A DNA stretch of 43,068 nt from CALCCV01 sp964388665 (GCA_964388665.1 CAYMBJ010000033.1:1-43068), one strand, 5' to 3'; counted from the stretch's first letter, positions 26,311 through 36,038 are shown. The notes: generated by a model not told the origin, from the sequence alone. A program made the numbers and translations.

Positions 26311-28264
26311 AATCGACCTGAAAGGGACAGCCTTAATATCTCCTGATGATAGCTATCTTTTTAATGAGGGCCGACATCATCGGCTCTACAATGCACTCGG
26401 TGCGCACTTTGTCTCGGCCGAAAGAGCCGTTGAAAAGGCGGATAAAAAATCTCCAGTTAGCGCAACAGTTGCAGGAGTGAGGTTTGCAGTTTGGGCCCCC
26501 AATGCCAAAGCCGTTTCGGTGATTGGCGATTTTAATCATTGGCAGGCTCAAGAGCACAAATTGTCGCCGCAGGGAAACTCTGGAATTTGGACTGGATTTT
26601 TTTCTAATATTGCTAAAGGGACTTGCTACAAATATGCGATTCAATCTCACGCAGGAGATCGATTTCTTGAAAAGGCTGATCCCTTTGCCTTTCGCTGTGA
26701 GCTTCCGCCAAAAACGGCATCGATGATTTGGGACCTAGATTACCAATGGCAGGATCAAAAGTGGATGGAATCGCGCGGCCGGCAGGCGCCTAAATCTTCA
26801 CCCATGTCCATTTATGAAATGCATTTGGGCTCGTGGGCAAGAGAGAACCGCGATGGTGCGCGCTCCTTGTCATACACAGAGCTGGCCAAAAGGTTGCCTG
26901 GTTATCTTAACGAATTGGGTTTTACTCATGTGGAATTCTTGCCAGTGATGGAGCATCCTTTTTATGGATCCTGGGGATATCAGGTCACAGGCTACTTTGC
27001 ACCCTCATCTCGCTACGGGACTCCGCAAGAATTTATGGCGTTGGTGGACGCGCTTCACAATGCTGGCATCGGTGTGATTTTGGATTGGGTGCCCTCGCAC
27101 TTTCCTACCGACGCCCATGGCTTGGCGGAGTTTGATGGCACCCATCTCTTTGAACATGCGGATCCTAAAGAGGGCTTTCATCCCGATTGGAAGAGCGCGA
27201 TTTTTAACTATGGTCGTAATGAAGTGCGGAGCTTTTTGGTGAGCGCCGCTCTGTTTTGGTTGGATAAATATCACATTGATGGGCTGCGCGTGGATGCCGT
27301 GGCCTCCATGCTCTACCGCGACTACTCGCGCGAATCGGGTGAATGGGTTCCCAATCGTCACGGTGGCCGAGAAAATTTAGAGGCGATAGATTTTTTAAAG
27401 CAACTCAATGAAGCGGTCTATGGTGATTTTCCGGACACTCACACCACCGCCGAAGAATCGACGGCCTGGCCCATGGTTTCACGTCCTACGTCCTCTGGTG
27501 GTCTTGGTTTTGGCCAAAAGTGGGACATGGGCTGGATGCACGATACACTTGATTATTTTCAAAAAGACAGTCTGTTTCGCAAATTTAATCATGACCGCAT
27601 CACGTTCAGAATGGTCTACGCATTTAATGAAAATTTTGTCTTGCCCCTTTCGCATGATGAAGTTGTGCACGGCAAGGGTTCGCTCCTCACTAAAATGCCA
27701 GGTGATGATTGGCAAAGTTTTGCCAATTTGCGCTGCCTTTATTCTTATATGTATGCAATGCCGGGGAAAAAACTTTTGTTCATGGGTGCTGAACTGGCTC
27801 AACGCGAAGAGTGGAATCACGAAAGCGAGCTCAACTGGGCATTGATGGAGTCGAATTCGCATTTAGGCATCTATAAGTTGATTCATGATCTCAATGGGTT
27901 ACATAAAAAGATAAAAGCCTTTCACGAAATCGACTTTGATCCAGCTGGTTTTGAATGGATCGACAACAAGGACTACGAAAACAGTGTGCTGTGCTTTGTA
28001 CGAAAAGGATTGGCCGCAAAAGAGCAGGTGGTCTGCGCATTTAACCTCACGCCAGTGCCACGCTCAGACTATCGCATTGGTGTGCCAGCCTCAGGCTACT
28101 GGCAGGAGATCTTTAACTCTGACTCCAGCTTTTACGGTGGCAGTGGCATGGGCAACCTCGGAGGAGTGGAAAGCACAAGGGCAGAATATCATGATCGGGT
28201 GGATTCCATCTCGGTGGTGTTGCCGCCTTTGTCGTGCTTATTTTTTCGATTAGCAGACTCCTGA
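26300..28264 (+). CDS. glgB: 1,4-alpha-glucan branching enzyme (GlgB)
   Basis: GH13_9 enzyme that introduces alpha-1,6 branches. 654 residues, starting ahead of LYNALGAHF and a CBM48 module (FAVWAPNAKAVSVIGDFNHW). The extra N1 module of the ~730-residue enterobacterial enzyme is absent. The barrel has YEMHLGSWAR, DGLRVDAVASMLYRDYSR (Asp ~332), TTAEESTAWP (Glu ~385) and LPLSHDEVVHGKGSL (Asp ~453). An insert (EKADKKSPVSATVAG) sits at the start of CBM48. ATG 26300 with AAGGAGAG upstream is chosen over the open frame from 26165, which would run 146 bases into malQ. An AAGGAG-type site and overlap with malQ indicate coupled translation. The stop is followed by a 38-bp gap to treZ. Confidence 0.94.
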   Translation: MKSKIDLKGTALISPDDSYLFNEGRHHRLYNALGAHFVSAERAVEKADKKSPVSATVAGVRFAVWAPNAKAVSVIGDFNHWQAQEHKLSPQGNSGIWTGFFSNIAKGTCYKYAIQSHAGDRFLEKADPFAFRCELPPKTASMIWDLDYQWQDQKWMESRGRQAPKSSPMSIYEMHLGSWARENRDGARSLSYTELAKRLPGYLNELGFTHVEFLPVMEHPFYGSWGYQVTGYFAPSSRYGTPQEFMALVDALHNAGIGVILDWVPSHFPTDAHGLAEFDGTHLFEHADPKEGFHPDWKSAIFNYGRNEVRSFLVSAALFWLDKYHIDGLRVDAVASMLYRDYSRESGEWVPNRHGGRENLEAIDFLKQLNEAVYGDFPDTHTTAEESTAWPMVSRPTSSGGLGFGQKWDMGWMHDTLDYFQKDSLFRKFNHDRITFRMVYAFNENFVLPLSHDEVVHGKGSLLTKMPGDDWQSFANLRCLYSYMYAMPGKKLLFMGAELAQREEWNHESELNWALMESNSHLGIYKLIHDLNGLHKKIKAFHEIDFDPAGFEWIDNKDYENSVLCFVRKGLAAKEQVVCAFNLTPVPRSDYRIGVPASGYWQEIFNSDSSFYGGSGMGNLGGVESTRAEYHDRVDSISVVLPPLSCLFFRLADS

Positions 28265-28302
28265 AAACAGAAAATCCGCTGGCTTGTTAGGAGAAAAAAA
28301 TC

Positions 28303-30267
28303 ATGGAACTGAAGGCAAATCAATCTCAGGAGCAAAAAAAAGCTCAAAGACAAGCGCCAAATCTATCTGATCAGCAAAGCATAGATCGAGGAGTGCGGCT
28401 AGGGCGTGGGCCTGGCGCTTATTTTGAACCTCACGTGGGGACTCATTTTGAGGTGTGGGCGCCGCATGTAAGGTCTGTCGATTTAAAAATCATATCTGCA
28501 ACGGGTGCGACAAAAACAATTGCAATGCAATCATCGAGCGATGGTCTCTATTGTTTGACCTCAGAGGAGGCGCAGCCGGGGACACGTTATAAGTTTGTTT
28601 TGGATCATGCCTCCGAGTATCCCGACCCAGCGTCGCGGTTTCAGCCTGAGGGTGTTCATGGTCCTTCAGAAGTGGTGGACTCTGAATATGCGTGGACAGA
28701 TTCGGCTTGGCGCGGAGTCGCGGTGACGGACTTGGTATTTTATGAGCTGCACATTGGCACCTTCACAGCAGAAGGAACTCTCGATAGCGCTTTGGCGCGA
28801 ATTCCTCATCTCAAAAAGTTAGGAGTCACGGCGATCGAACTCATGCCTGTGGCACAGTTTCCGGGAGCCCGAAATTGGGGATACGATGGCGTCTATCCCT
28901 TTGCTGTGCAAAATTCTTATGGTGGGCCAACTGCGCTCAAAAGATTTGTCAATGCCTGCCACCACGAGGGAATTGGCGTGTATTTGGATGTGGTTTACAA
29001 TCACCTGGGTCCTGAAGGAAATTATTTAGGAGTCTTTGGTGATTATTTTCTTAAGCGCTACCAGACCCCGTGGGGCAGTGCGCTCAATTTTGATGGCGGC
29101 GGCAGTGATCAAGTGCGCCGGTATTTTTTGAGCAATGCTCGGCAGTGGCTAGAAGAATTTCATTTTGATGGACTCCGGCTCGATGCAATTCATGCCATTT
29201 GCGATCTTTCGGCAAAGCCCTTTCTCGAAGAGCTCGCCAATTTGAAAGATGAGCTTGAGGCTCGCCCGCAACGCAAATTGCAATTGGTGGCAGAGACCGA
29301 TGCCAATGACTCGCGTATCCTCAAGCGCGATCAAGATGCTGGTGACAATGGCAGTCGTATCAGTGTTGGCATAGATGCACAGTGGAATGATGATTTTCAT
29401 CATGCGCTCCATGCACTGCTCACTGGTGAGAGCCAGGGCTACTATCAAGATTTCGGACAGATTCAGCAGTTGGCGAAAGTCTATGCTCAGGGAGTGGCAT
29501 ACGATGGACAGTGGTCGGAGTATCGTCACTGCACTCACGGCCGATCTTACTCAGGAGTGGCGCGAAAGCGTCTGGTTGTGTATGCGCAGAATCACGATCA
29601 AATTGGCAATCGAGCCACGGGTGATCGCTTGAGCGCGCAGCTGAGCTTTGAGCAGCTCAAGCTCGCGGCGGCGAGTGTTTGCATTTCGCCCTTTGCACCT
29701 CTGCTATTTATGGGCGAAGAGTGGGGAGACACATCACCCTTTTGTTATTTTGTAGATCACCAAGATCCCGAACTCATCGAAGCCGTGCGCCGCGGGCGTG
29801 CCGAAGAGTTTCGCGCATTTTCTTGGCAGGGTGTGCCGCCAGATCCTGCAGATGCAAATACATTTGCCAAAAGTCGTATCTTGTCAGAGCGAAATGCTGC
29901 CAAAGATCCAATGTGTTCTCTTTTTTTTCGCTACTATCAGCAGCTGATTCGTCTCTCCAAGTGGATTCGCAAGCATGAGCTCCTCGAAGAAAATCGAATT
30001 GTGGTGCGCTTAACTAAGAGTCAAAAGGCGATCGTTCTTACCTCAAAGGATGAAGACTTTTCGCTACGGTGTTGGTTTTCGTTTCAGGATAAAGAGGAGA
30101 TGTTGAATTTAGAAGAGGAAAATAAAAACAGCCAGATTTTGCTCGACTCGTCACTCTTTACACTCGAGAATCAAAATAAAGTGTCAGATAAAAAAATAGG
30201 TCCTACCTTGCTGCTCAAGCCTTGGTCGGCAGTGGTGGTGGCCCAACGAAAGGATCTTGCAACTTGA
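28303..30267 (+). CDS. treZ: Malto-oligosyltrehalose trehalohydrolase (TreZ)
   Basis: GH13_10 hydrolase that cleaves the glucosidic bond next to the terminal trehalose of malto-oligosyltrehalose, releasing free trehalose. 654 residues with an N-terminal CBM48-type domain (FEVWAPHVRSVDLKI), then VFYELHIGTFTAEGTLDSA, VYNHLGPEGNYLGVFGDYF and DGLRLDAIHAICD (Asp ~294). LVAETDAND (Glu ~331), WNDDFHHALHALLTGE and YAQNHDQIGNRATGDR follow, all diagnostic of TreZ. A Lys/Gln-rich N-terminal tail of ~25 residues is extra. ATG 28303 is preceded by TTAGGAGAA. Its TGA overlaps the next gene's TTG start. It works with TreY at the far end of the operon. Confidence 0.93.
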   Translation: MELKANQSQEQKKAQRQAPNLSDQQSIDRGVRLGRGPGAYFEPHVGTHFEVWAPHVRSVDLKIISATGATKTIAMQSSSDGLYCLTSEEAQPGTRYKFVLDHASEYPDPASRFQPEGVHGPSEVVDSEYAWTDSAWRGVAVTDLVFYELHIGTFTAEGTLDSALARIPHLKKLGVTAIELMPVAQFPGARNWGYDGVYPFAVQNSYGGPTALKRFVNACHHEGIGVYLDVVYNHLGPEGNYLGVFGDYFLKRYQTPWGSALNFDGGGSDQVRRYFLSNARQWLEEFHFDGLRLDAIHAICDLSAKPFLEELANLKDELEARPQRKLQLVAETDANDSRILKRDQDAGDNGSRISVGIDAQWNDDFHHALHALLTGESQGYYQDFGQIQQLAKVYAQGVAYDGQWSEYRHCTHGRSYSGVARKRLVVYAQNHDQIGNRATGDRLSAQLSFEQLKLAAASVCISPFAPLLFMGEEWGDTSPFCYFVDHQDPELIEAVRRGRAEEFRAFSWQGVPPDPADANTFAKSRILSERNAAKDPMCSLFFRYYQQLIRLSKWIRKHELLEENRIVVRLTKSQKAIVLTSKDEDFSLRCWFSFQDKEEMLNLEEENKNSQILLDSSLFTLENQNKVSDKKIGPTLLLKPWSAVVVAQRKDLAT

Positions 30268-32774
30268 GTCGATTTCTCTGCATTCACGGTCACTTTTATC
30301 AACCGCCTCGCGAAAACGCTTGGATCGAAGCCATCGAAGGCCAGGAATCCGCGTATCCTTTTCACGACTGGAACGAAAGAATTTCTCGAGAGTGTTATCG
30401 GGCCAATGGGCAGTCACGAATTTTGGATGAGGACGGCTGGGTCACTGGGCTTTCGAACAACTATTCAAAAATCAGTTTCAACTTTGGCCCCACGCTTCTG
30501 TCGTGGCTGGAGGAGCGGGATCCAGAAACCTACGAAAAGATTTTAGAAGGTGATCGCATCAGTCGTGTTCTTTTTGGAGGTCATGGGGCCGCAATCGCCC
30601 AGGCTTATAATCATCTGATTTTGCCTTTGGCGAGTCGGCGCGACAAAGAGACCCAAGTGAAGTGGGGCGTACGCGATTTTCAGAGACGCTTTGGTCGCGA
30701 TCCAGAGAGTCTCTGGCTTCCTGAAACAGCGGTCGATATCGAAACTCTAGAGGTGATGGCTGACCATGGGATGAAGTATGTGATCTTGGCACCGAGGCAA
30801 GCTAAGGCGGTGCGCGCGCTCAATTCTGATGGACCATGGCAAGATGTTTCCAATGAGGCTGTGGACTCTACGCAACCTTATTTCGTGTGCCTTCCTTCGG
30901 GAAATTATATAGCAGCCTTTTTTTATAATGGCTCAATTTCTAAGTCGATTGCGTTTGAAGGACTTTTGCACAACGGCGAGTCTTTTGCCCAACATCTTGC
31001 CAATTCATTTACCGATAGCGATTCGCGCGATGAGCTTTTGCACATCGCCACAGATGGCGAAACCTATGGTCATCATCATCGCTTTGGCGATATGGCCTTG
31101 GCATACGCCATCCACACCATAGAGAGTCAGAATCTGGTGCGCATCACAAATTACGGGCAGTATTTAGAGATGCATGTGCCCACTCATGAGGTACAGATTC
31201 ACGAGAATTCTAGCTGGAGTTGTGCTCACGGTGTTGAACGCTGGCGCTCAGACTGCGGTTGCAATAGCGGTGGCAAACCGGCAAGTTGGAATCAGGCCTG
31301 GCGGGCGCCACTGCGTAGCGCCCTGGACTTTGTGCGCGACAAGGTGGCTGTCCCCTGGGAGACGGCGATGTCGGAGCTGTGCAAGTTCCCCTGGGAGCTT
31401 CGCAATGCATACGTCGATTTGATTCTTGATCGCTCTGAAGAAAACTGCGTTTCTTTTGCGACAAAGTGGTGTGGCCGAAGCCTCACGCAGCCCGAGCGCG
31501 TAAAGTTTTTGGAGCTCCTAGAGATTCAGCGCCACCTGCTTCTGATGTACACGAGCTGTGCTTGGTTCTTTGATGAGGTGTCAGGAATCGAGACAGTGCA
31601 AAACATTCAGTACGCCTACCGCGCGATTGAGTTGGCTGATGAGCTCTTGAACCTTGAATTGTTTCCTAGTTTTTACCAGAAGTTAGAGAACACTCCTTCC
31701 AATCTTCCTGAACTAGGCAACGCTGCCACTGTGCTTGACGAATATGTTCTGCCTATGAAAGCGGATTTGCTCAAAGTTGCTGTTCACTTTGGAATTTCGT
31801 CAATATTTGAGAAGTACCAAGAGCGCAATTCGATTTATTGTTATGATATCAATTTACTCGAGTATCGGGAGATGGCATCGGGGCGAGCCAAGATGGGTTG
31901 CGGTCAGGCTGAAATTGTTTCGCGGATTACGGGAGAGACCGGCCACATGACTTTTGGCGTGATTCACTTTGGCGACCACACTTTGCGAGCAGGAGTTCGC
32001 TTTTTTGAGTCCAAAGACCGTTACAAAGATTTGCTAGAGGAGTCGAAAGGGGTGTTCGGTCGCGCTGATTTTCCTGAAGTGATCCAAATCTTTGAAAAGC
32101 ACTTTGGTGATCCACTCTATTCTTTGAAAGATCTATTGACCGATGAGCGCAAAAAAGTGACTGACCTGATTCTATCCGACAGCATGAAAAATATCGGCAG
32201 CAAATTCAATGAAATCTATCACAGCACCTATCCTTCTTTGCGCTATCTTTCGAATCTACATGTTAAGCTCCCACCTGTTTTTGAAAACATCGCGACCTTT
32301 GTTCATTATCACGGCATCAAAGAGCAGTTCGAAAGAGATGGATCTGAAATTGAAATTGATGTTATTCGTCGCCACTTGCAGGAGGCCAAAGGCATGAGGG
32401 GCTTGCAAGACCAAGAGGGCCTGATCATTGCGTACAAGGAGCTTTTGAAGAGAGAAATTGACAAGCTCACACTCAATGACTTTTCACTGGAGTCCTTGCG
32501 AATTATGATTCCCTTGGTGCAGCTCATCAACGAGCTGCCCTTTTCATTGACCTTGGGCACGGTCAAGAATGCCTTCTATCTGTGGCTTCTCAAGCACAGA
32601 TCCGAACTCTTTCAGTCCGAACCTGCAAAACAACGTCAGTCACAGTCACTATCGCAATCGCATTTCCCTTCCCATTCACAGGAGCAATCGCATTCGCAGA
32701 TACAGGCAAGCACTCCGCGAGAGCAGGCGATTCAAGAACTGGCCAACCTGCTGATGGTGCGAATTCCGCTATGA
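30264..32774 (+). CDS. GH57 / DUF3536 family protein, putative alpha-glucan-active enzyme
   Basis: 836 residues. The start region has the GH57 signature (CIHGHFYQPPRENAW, residues ~6-20). RDPESLWLPETAVDIETL follows near residue 150, and HIATDGETYGHHHRFGDMAL near residue 263. This is the layout of the GH57-DUF3536 proteins often found beside glycogen/trehalose genes. The exact reaction is not established; an amylase, glucanotransferase or debranching activity is a guess from context. TTG 30264 overlaps the treZ TGA and has AAAGGA about nine bases before it; the frame extends to 30222 without a site. A repetitive Gln/Ser/His tail (residues ~790-815) is an add-on like those in the neighbouring genes. 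Its TGA overlaps the treY ATG. Confidence 0.85.
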   Translation: MSRFLCIHGHFYQPPRENAWIEAIEGQESAYPFHDWNERISRECYRANGQSRILDEDGWVTGLSNNYSKISFNFGPTLLSWLEERDPETYEKILEGDRISRVLFGGHGAAIAQAYNHLILPLASRRDKETQVKWGVRDFQRRFGRDPESLWLPETAVDIETLEVMADHGMKYVILAPRQAKAVRALNSDGPWQDVSNEAVDSTQPYFVCLPSGNYIAAFFYNGSISKSIAFEGLLHNGESFAQHLANSFTDSDSRDELLHIATDGETYGHHHRFGDMALAYAIHTIESQNLVRITNYGQYLEMHVPTHEVQIHENSSWSCAHGVERWRSDCGCNSGGKPASWNQAWRAPLRSALDFVRDKVAVPWETAMSELCKFPWELRNAYVDLILDRSEENCVSFATKWCGRSLTQPERVKFLELLEIQRHLLLMYTSCAWFFDEVSGIETVQNIQYAYRAIELADELLNLELFPSFYQKLENTPSNLPELGNAATVLDEYVLPMKADLLKVAVHFGISSIFEKYQERNSIYCYDINLLEYREMASGRAKMGCGQAEIVSRITGETGHMTFGVIHFGDHTLRAGVRFFESKDRYKDLLEESKGVFGRADFPEVIQIFEKHFGDPLYSLKDLLTDERKKVTDLILSDSMKNIGSKFNEIYHSTYPSLRYLSNLHVKLPPVFENIATFVHYHGIKEQFERDGSEIEIDVIRRHLQEAKGMRGLQDQEGLIIAYKELLKREIDKLTLNDFSLESLRIMIPLVQLINELPFSLTLGTVKNAFYLWLLKHRSELFQSEPAKQRQSQSLSQSHFPSHSQEQSHSQIQASTPREQAIQELANLLMVRIPL

Positions 32775-35530
32775 AGACACATGCCGAATTTCGCGCCACC
32801 TATCGCCTTCAGTTGCACAAGGACTTTGGCTTTGACCAGATCATTGAGATTGTCGATTATCTTGCGCAACTGGGAATATCGCATTTGTATCTGTCGCCCA
32901 TTTTTGCGGCCAGCCCAGGGAGTTCTCATGGCTACGACGGCGTGGATCCGACACGAGTCTGCGAAGAGCGGGGCGGGGAGAGTGGTTTTGCAAGACTTTG
33001 CGCAAAACTTGCATCTCCAAAAAAAAATAAATTGGCGATCGTTTTGGATATCGTGCCCAACCACCTAGCGGCAAGGTATGAAAATCCAACTTGGCGCGAT
33101 GTATTGCGCCGCGGTTCCCGTTCACCACATTGGCAGAAATACGACATTCGTGCTCATGGGCAAAAACTGGTTCTTCCTGTCTTAGGAAGGCCCCTTAGCG
33201 AAGTGATTGAAGCTGGCGAATTCAGGCTCCAAAAGAAAAACACTGAAACTGCAAATGAAACTACGACTGCAATTGCACCTGAAACTGCAACTGCATCTGC
33301 AAAAAAAGCCACATCAGCAAAAAGCAAAATCAAAGAGGAGTATGTCTTTGAATATTTTGAGCAAAAATTTCCGGTATTTTTGAGTGCGAAACTAAAACCC
33401 GCGGTTGTCGCGCAGGCCTTAAAAGGTGATGCGGAAGCCCTAAAGACTTTGGCTGCGAATCAGTTTTATCAACTTGAAGAGTGGCGCCAAGGAACAAACC
33501 AGATCAACTATCGCCGCTTTTTTGATATCAATGGCCTGGCTTGCTTGCGTGTCGAAGACCAAAAAGTGTTTGAGTGGGATCACTCTGGGTTGACCAAGCT
33601 CATGCGCCACCATGACAGCATTGAAGGGGTGCGCGTCGACCATGTGGATGGATTGTCTTCTCCCGTGCAGTACTTGCGCCGACTCAGAAAAATAACTAGA
33701 CACATTTGGGTTGAAAAGGTTTTGGGCGAATTGGAGTCCATGCCTGAGGACTGGCCGGTGAATGGCACCACCGGCTATGATTTTATGGGGTTTTCTACGC
33801 GAATGTTTATTGATTCCATGGGCATGGACAGATTGCGTGAGCTTTTTGTTCAAGAAGTCGAGTCACGCTGGACCAATTTTGCCCAGTGTGTTTTTGAGAG
33901 CAAAAAAGAGATCGTGGCGACCCATTTTGGCCGCGAGTTCGCCACCCTGTTTGCAGAGCTACGACTGATTCTCACTGACCGCGGTCGGCCGACGGCATCA
34001 GGGACGGCATCAGCGGTGACATCGGCCAAGGCAGAAGAAAAATTGCGTGAGGCATTTCTCATCTTAACCTGTTCGCTCGACCTATACCGAACCTATGTGC
34101 GGGATGCCGTCGGCTTTTTGGAGCGCGACCGAGAGTATTTACGCCAGGCCTTTGTTCGTGCACAAGAGGCTTGCTCAGTCGAACAATCTGAGCCCGACTC
34201 AGCCTCCTGCCAAAGAGAATTGAAGTTGCTTAAAGGCTGGCTTTTGCAAAAAGAAAAGTTTAGCAAAGAAGAGATTCATTGGATTCGAAAGTGGCAGCAG
34301 CTCACCGGTCCTGTTATGGCCAAAGGGCTAGAGGACACGGCTCTCTATAGATATTTTCCGCTGGAGTCCTTAAACGTGATTGGTGGCGATCCGGATTGGC
34401 ATGGACGCGCCGTCGCCGCTTTTCATTTGGCCAATCAGAATCTTTTAGAAAAATGGCCTTTGACCCTCACCACACTTTCCACCCACGACACCAAACGCAG
34501 TGCCGATGTGCGTGCACGGATTCATGTTCTGTCTGAGATTCCAGAACGGTGGCAAGATCACTATCGCAAGTGGAGCGCCGATCACCGCGACTATGGTCTT
34601 TCTGCAGCGACGCTTTATTTTATTTACGAAGCCCTGCTCGGTGCCTGGCCTCTTTCTGCTCAAGCGGGCCGAGAGGTCTTTCTTGAGCGAATGCAAAACT
34701 ATTTTCGCAAGGCCTTTCGCGAAGCAAAGACGGACACCAACCGGCAAAATCCCAACCTCGAATATGAAACCAAAATGCTAAAGTTTGTCGAGGATCTTTT
34801 GGTGTCTGCCAGTCGCGATAGTTTTCGACAAGATTTAGAAAATCTGGCAGAGCTCACCTCGCGCTTTGGCGCCTTGAACTCGCTCGCCACACTTGCTGTG
34901 CAATGTGCATCACCTGGTGTTGTCGATATCTATCAAGGGGGTGAACTCTGGGATTTGAGTATGGCCGATCCTGACAATCGCAGACCTGTCGACTACCAGC
35001 TGCGGAAGAGTCTTTTAAAAAAGCTCCAGGCCGCCGATGATGCCGATCCGAAAGAATTGATTTTGAAACTTTGCCAAAATTGGCAAACAGGAGAGATCAA
35101 GCTGTGGTTGTCATGGAAAATGCTTCAACTTCGTTCCCTGTATCCACAGCTGTTTTTAAAAGGGGACTACATTCCCATAGAGATACAGGGCTCGCGTCGA
35201 GATCATTTGGCGGCTTTTGCCCGTTGCCATAAGGGGACCTGGGTTCTGATGGTGGTGCCTCGCCTCATACTCACAGCTTTGCAAATGGATCACGGATCAA
35301 CAAATTTGAAACCACATGAGGTGTTTCTTTCGCCAGAATTTAGGTCCGGTGAGTTTTGGCCCGAAAACTTTTGGCGGGACACCTATCTGCTGCTGCCCCA
35401 GCGAGCCAAGGGCATCGAATGGGACTCTTATTTTACAGCTGAGAGCGTGCAAATTGAATCAAATGCTAGAATTGCTGTTGGCAAAGCCCTCGGTCCAGGA
35501 CCCGTGGGCTGCCTCATGTTTGTCTCTTAG
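32771..35530 (+). CDS. treY: Malto-oligosyltrehalose synthase (TreY)
   Basis: GH13_26 enzyme that isomerises the reducing-end alpha-1,4 link of malto-oligosaccharides to the alpha,alpha-1,1 link of trehalose. 919 residues. Diagnostic segments are FRATYRLQLHKDFGF, LYLSPIFAASPGSSHGYDGVDP, LDIVPNHLA, INYRRFFDINGLACLRVE, GVRVDHVDGLSSP (Asp ~290), VEKVLGELESMPEDWPVNGTTGYDF (Glu ~320), TTLSTHDTKRSADVRAR and SPGVVDIYQGGELWDLSMADPDNRRP. Two low-complexity inserts occur: an Ala/Thr-rich one (residues ~158-185) and PTASGTASAVTSA (~405-420). The ATG start overlaps the previous stop (ATGA). Last gene of the operon; its TAG lies in a repeated stop-containing sequence followed by a 14-bp palindrome. Confidence 0.94.
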   Translation: MKTHAEFRATYRLQLHKDFGFDQIIEIVDYLAQLGISHLYLSPIFAASPGSSHGYDGVDPTRVCEERGGESGFARLCAKLASPKKNKLAIVLDIVPNHLAARYENPTWRDVLRRGSRSPHWQKYDIRAHGQKLVLPVLGRPLSEVIEAGEFRLQKKNTETANETTTAIAPETATASAKKATSAKSKIKEEYVFEYFEQKFPVFLSAKLKPAVVAQALKGDAEALKTLAANQFYQLEEWRQGTNQINYRRFFDINGLACLRVEDQKVFEWDHSGLTKLMRHHDSIEGVRVDHVDGLSSPVQYLRRLRKITRHIWVEKVLGELESMPEDWPVNGTTGYDFMGFSTRMFIDSMGMDRLRELFVQEVESRWTNFAQCVFESKKEIVATHFGREFATLFAELRLILTDRGRPTASGTASAVTSAKAEEKLREAFLILTCSLDLYRTYVRDAVGFLERDREYLRQAFVRAQEACSVEQSEPDSASCQRELKLLKGWLLQKEKFSKEEIHWIRKWQQLTGPVMAKGLEDTALYRYFPLESLNVIGGDPDWHGRAVAAFHLANQNLLEKWPLTLTTLSTHDTKRSADVRARIHVLSEIPERWQDHYRKWSADHRDYGLSAATLYFIYEALLGAWPLSAQAGREVFLERMQNYFRKAFREAKTDTNRQNPNLEYETKMLKFVEDLLVSASRDSFRQDLENLAELTSRFGALNSLATLAVQCASPGVVDIYQGGELWDLSMADPDNRRPVDYQLRKSLLKKLQAADDADPKELILKLCQNWQTGEIKLWLSWKMLQLRSLYPQLFLKGDYIPIEIQGSRRDHLAAFARCHKGTWVLMVVPRLILTALQMDHGSTNLKPHEVFLSPEFRSGEFWPENFWRDTYLLLPQRAKGIEWDSYFTAESVQIESNARIAVGKALGPGPVGCLMFVS

Positions 35531-35569
35531 TGAATGAACTTCTTAGTGACTGTCTCTTAGTGACTGAAC
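35521..35569. repeat. Duplicated sequence covering the treY stop codon
   Basis: TGTCTCTTAGTGAATGAAC at 35521 recurs as TGTCTCTTAGTGACTGAAC at 35551 (one difference), with a partial unit TCTTAGTGAC between them. TAGTGA occurs three times in 36 bp. The first TAG is the treY stop. Confidence 0.85.
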
Positions 35570-35572
35570 GGC

Positions 35573-35586
35573 CGATCAGCTGATCG
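35573..35586. terminator. 14-bp perfect palindrome CGATCAGCTGATCG after treY
   Basis: Lies 18 bp before the stop of the convergent small-protein gene. There is no T-run, so it may be a weak terminator or a protein site. Confidence 0.3.
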
Positions 35587-35603
35587 CAAGGATGATCCAA
35601 GAA

Positions 35604-36038
35604 TTACATCATGATCATAAATTCATTCATGTAGCTCACTTTGCAAGCCATAGATGCTTCGTCAACAGTGATTCCGCCTGCTTCAAGCAATACATCGGCG
35701 GCAGCATCAAGGTTTTGTACGTTGCCCTTGCTGATGTCCTGAAGGCCAGCAACACCAACGCCAAAAATTCCTTCTGGACCAGTCAATGCCCAAAAATACA
35801 TTTTGAGAAAGCCGTCCTCAGCGCCATGACTTTCAAGCGTGAGCGTACCGGTAACTTCCTTTTCACCCTCCTTGATGGAGTATTGGGCGATATTGGTAGA
35901 ATGATCAATTCCGATCAAAATTGTTTGAGTAGCGTCTTCACTCGTGCAATTTACAAGAACCTGTGTATCCAAATTCTTGGCAAGACCAAGTGACGAGGCC
36001 AGAAGAACAGCAACGGCTGCAAGCATAGTTTTTTTCAT
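35604..36038 (-). CDS. Small secreted protein of unknown function
   Basis: 144 residues with a clean signal peptide (MKKTMLAAVAVLLASSLGLA, cleavage after GLA or GLAK). The mature part has two Cys (VLVNCTSED and ASMACKVSY) near its ends, likely one disulfide, and a beta-rich middle (TQTILIGIDHSTNIAQYSIKEG, EVTGTLTLESHG). No family recognised. The strong AAGGAG site eight bases before ATG 36038 supports the start. The 343 bp between it and the divergent lipoprotein gene hold two inverted repeats and no gene. Confidence 0.75.
   Translation of the reverse strand: MKKTMLAAVAVLLASSLGLAKNLDTQVLVNCTSEDATQTILIGIDHSTNIAQYSIKEGEKEVTGTLTLESHGAEDGFLKMYFWALTGPEGIFGVGVAGLQDISKGNVQNLDAAADVLLEAGGITVDEASMACKVSYMNEFMIMM

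Noticed and set aside
32582..32770. Upstream extension of treY into the GH57 gene
   Set aside because: It overlaps 189 bases of the GH57 gene, and ATG 32771 gives the usual TreY N-terminus.
18490..35530. Genome-wide reassignment of TGA to Trp
   Set aside because: TGA is the natural stop of glgE, treS-pep2, glgB, treZ, the GH57 gene and the 7519 gene, and TGG is used freely for Trp. Only partial readthrough or isolated mutations remain possible.
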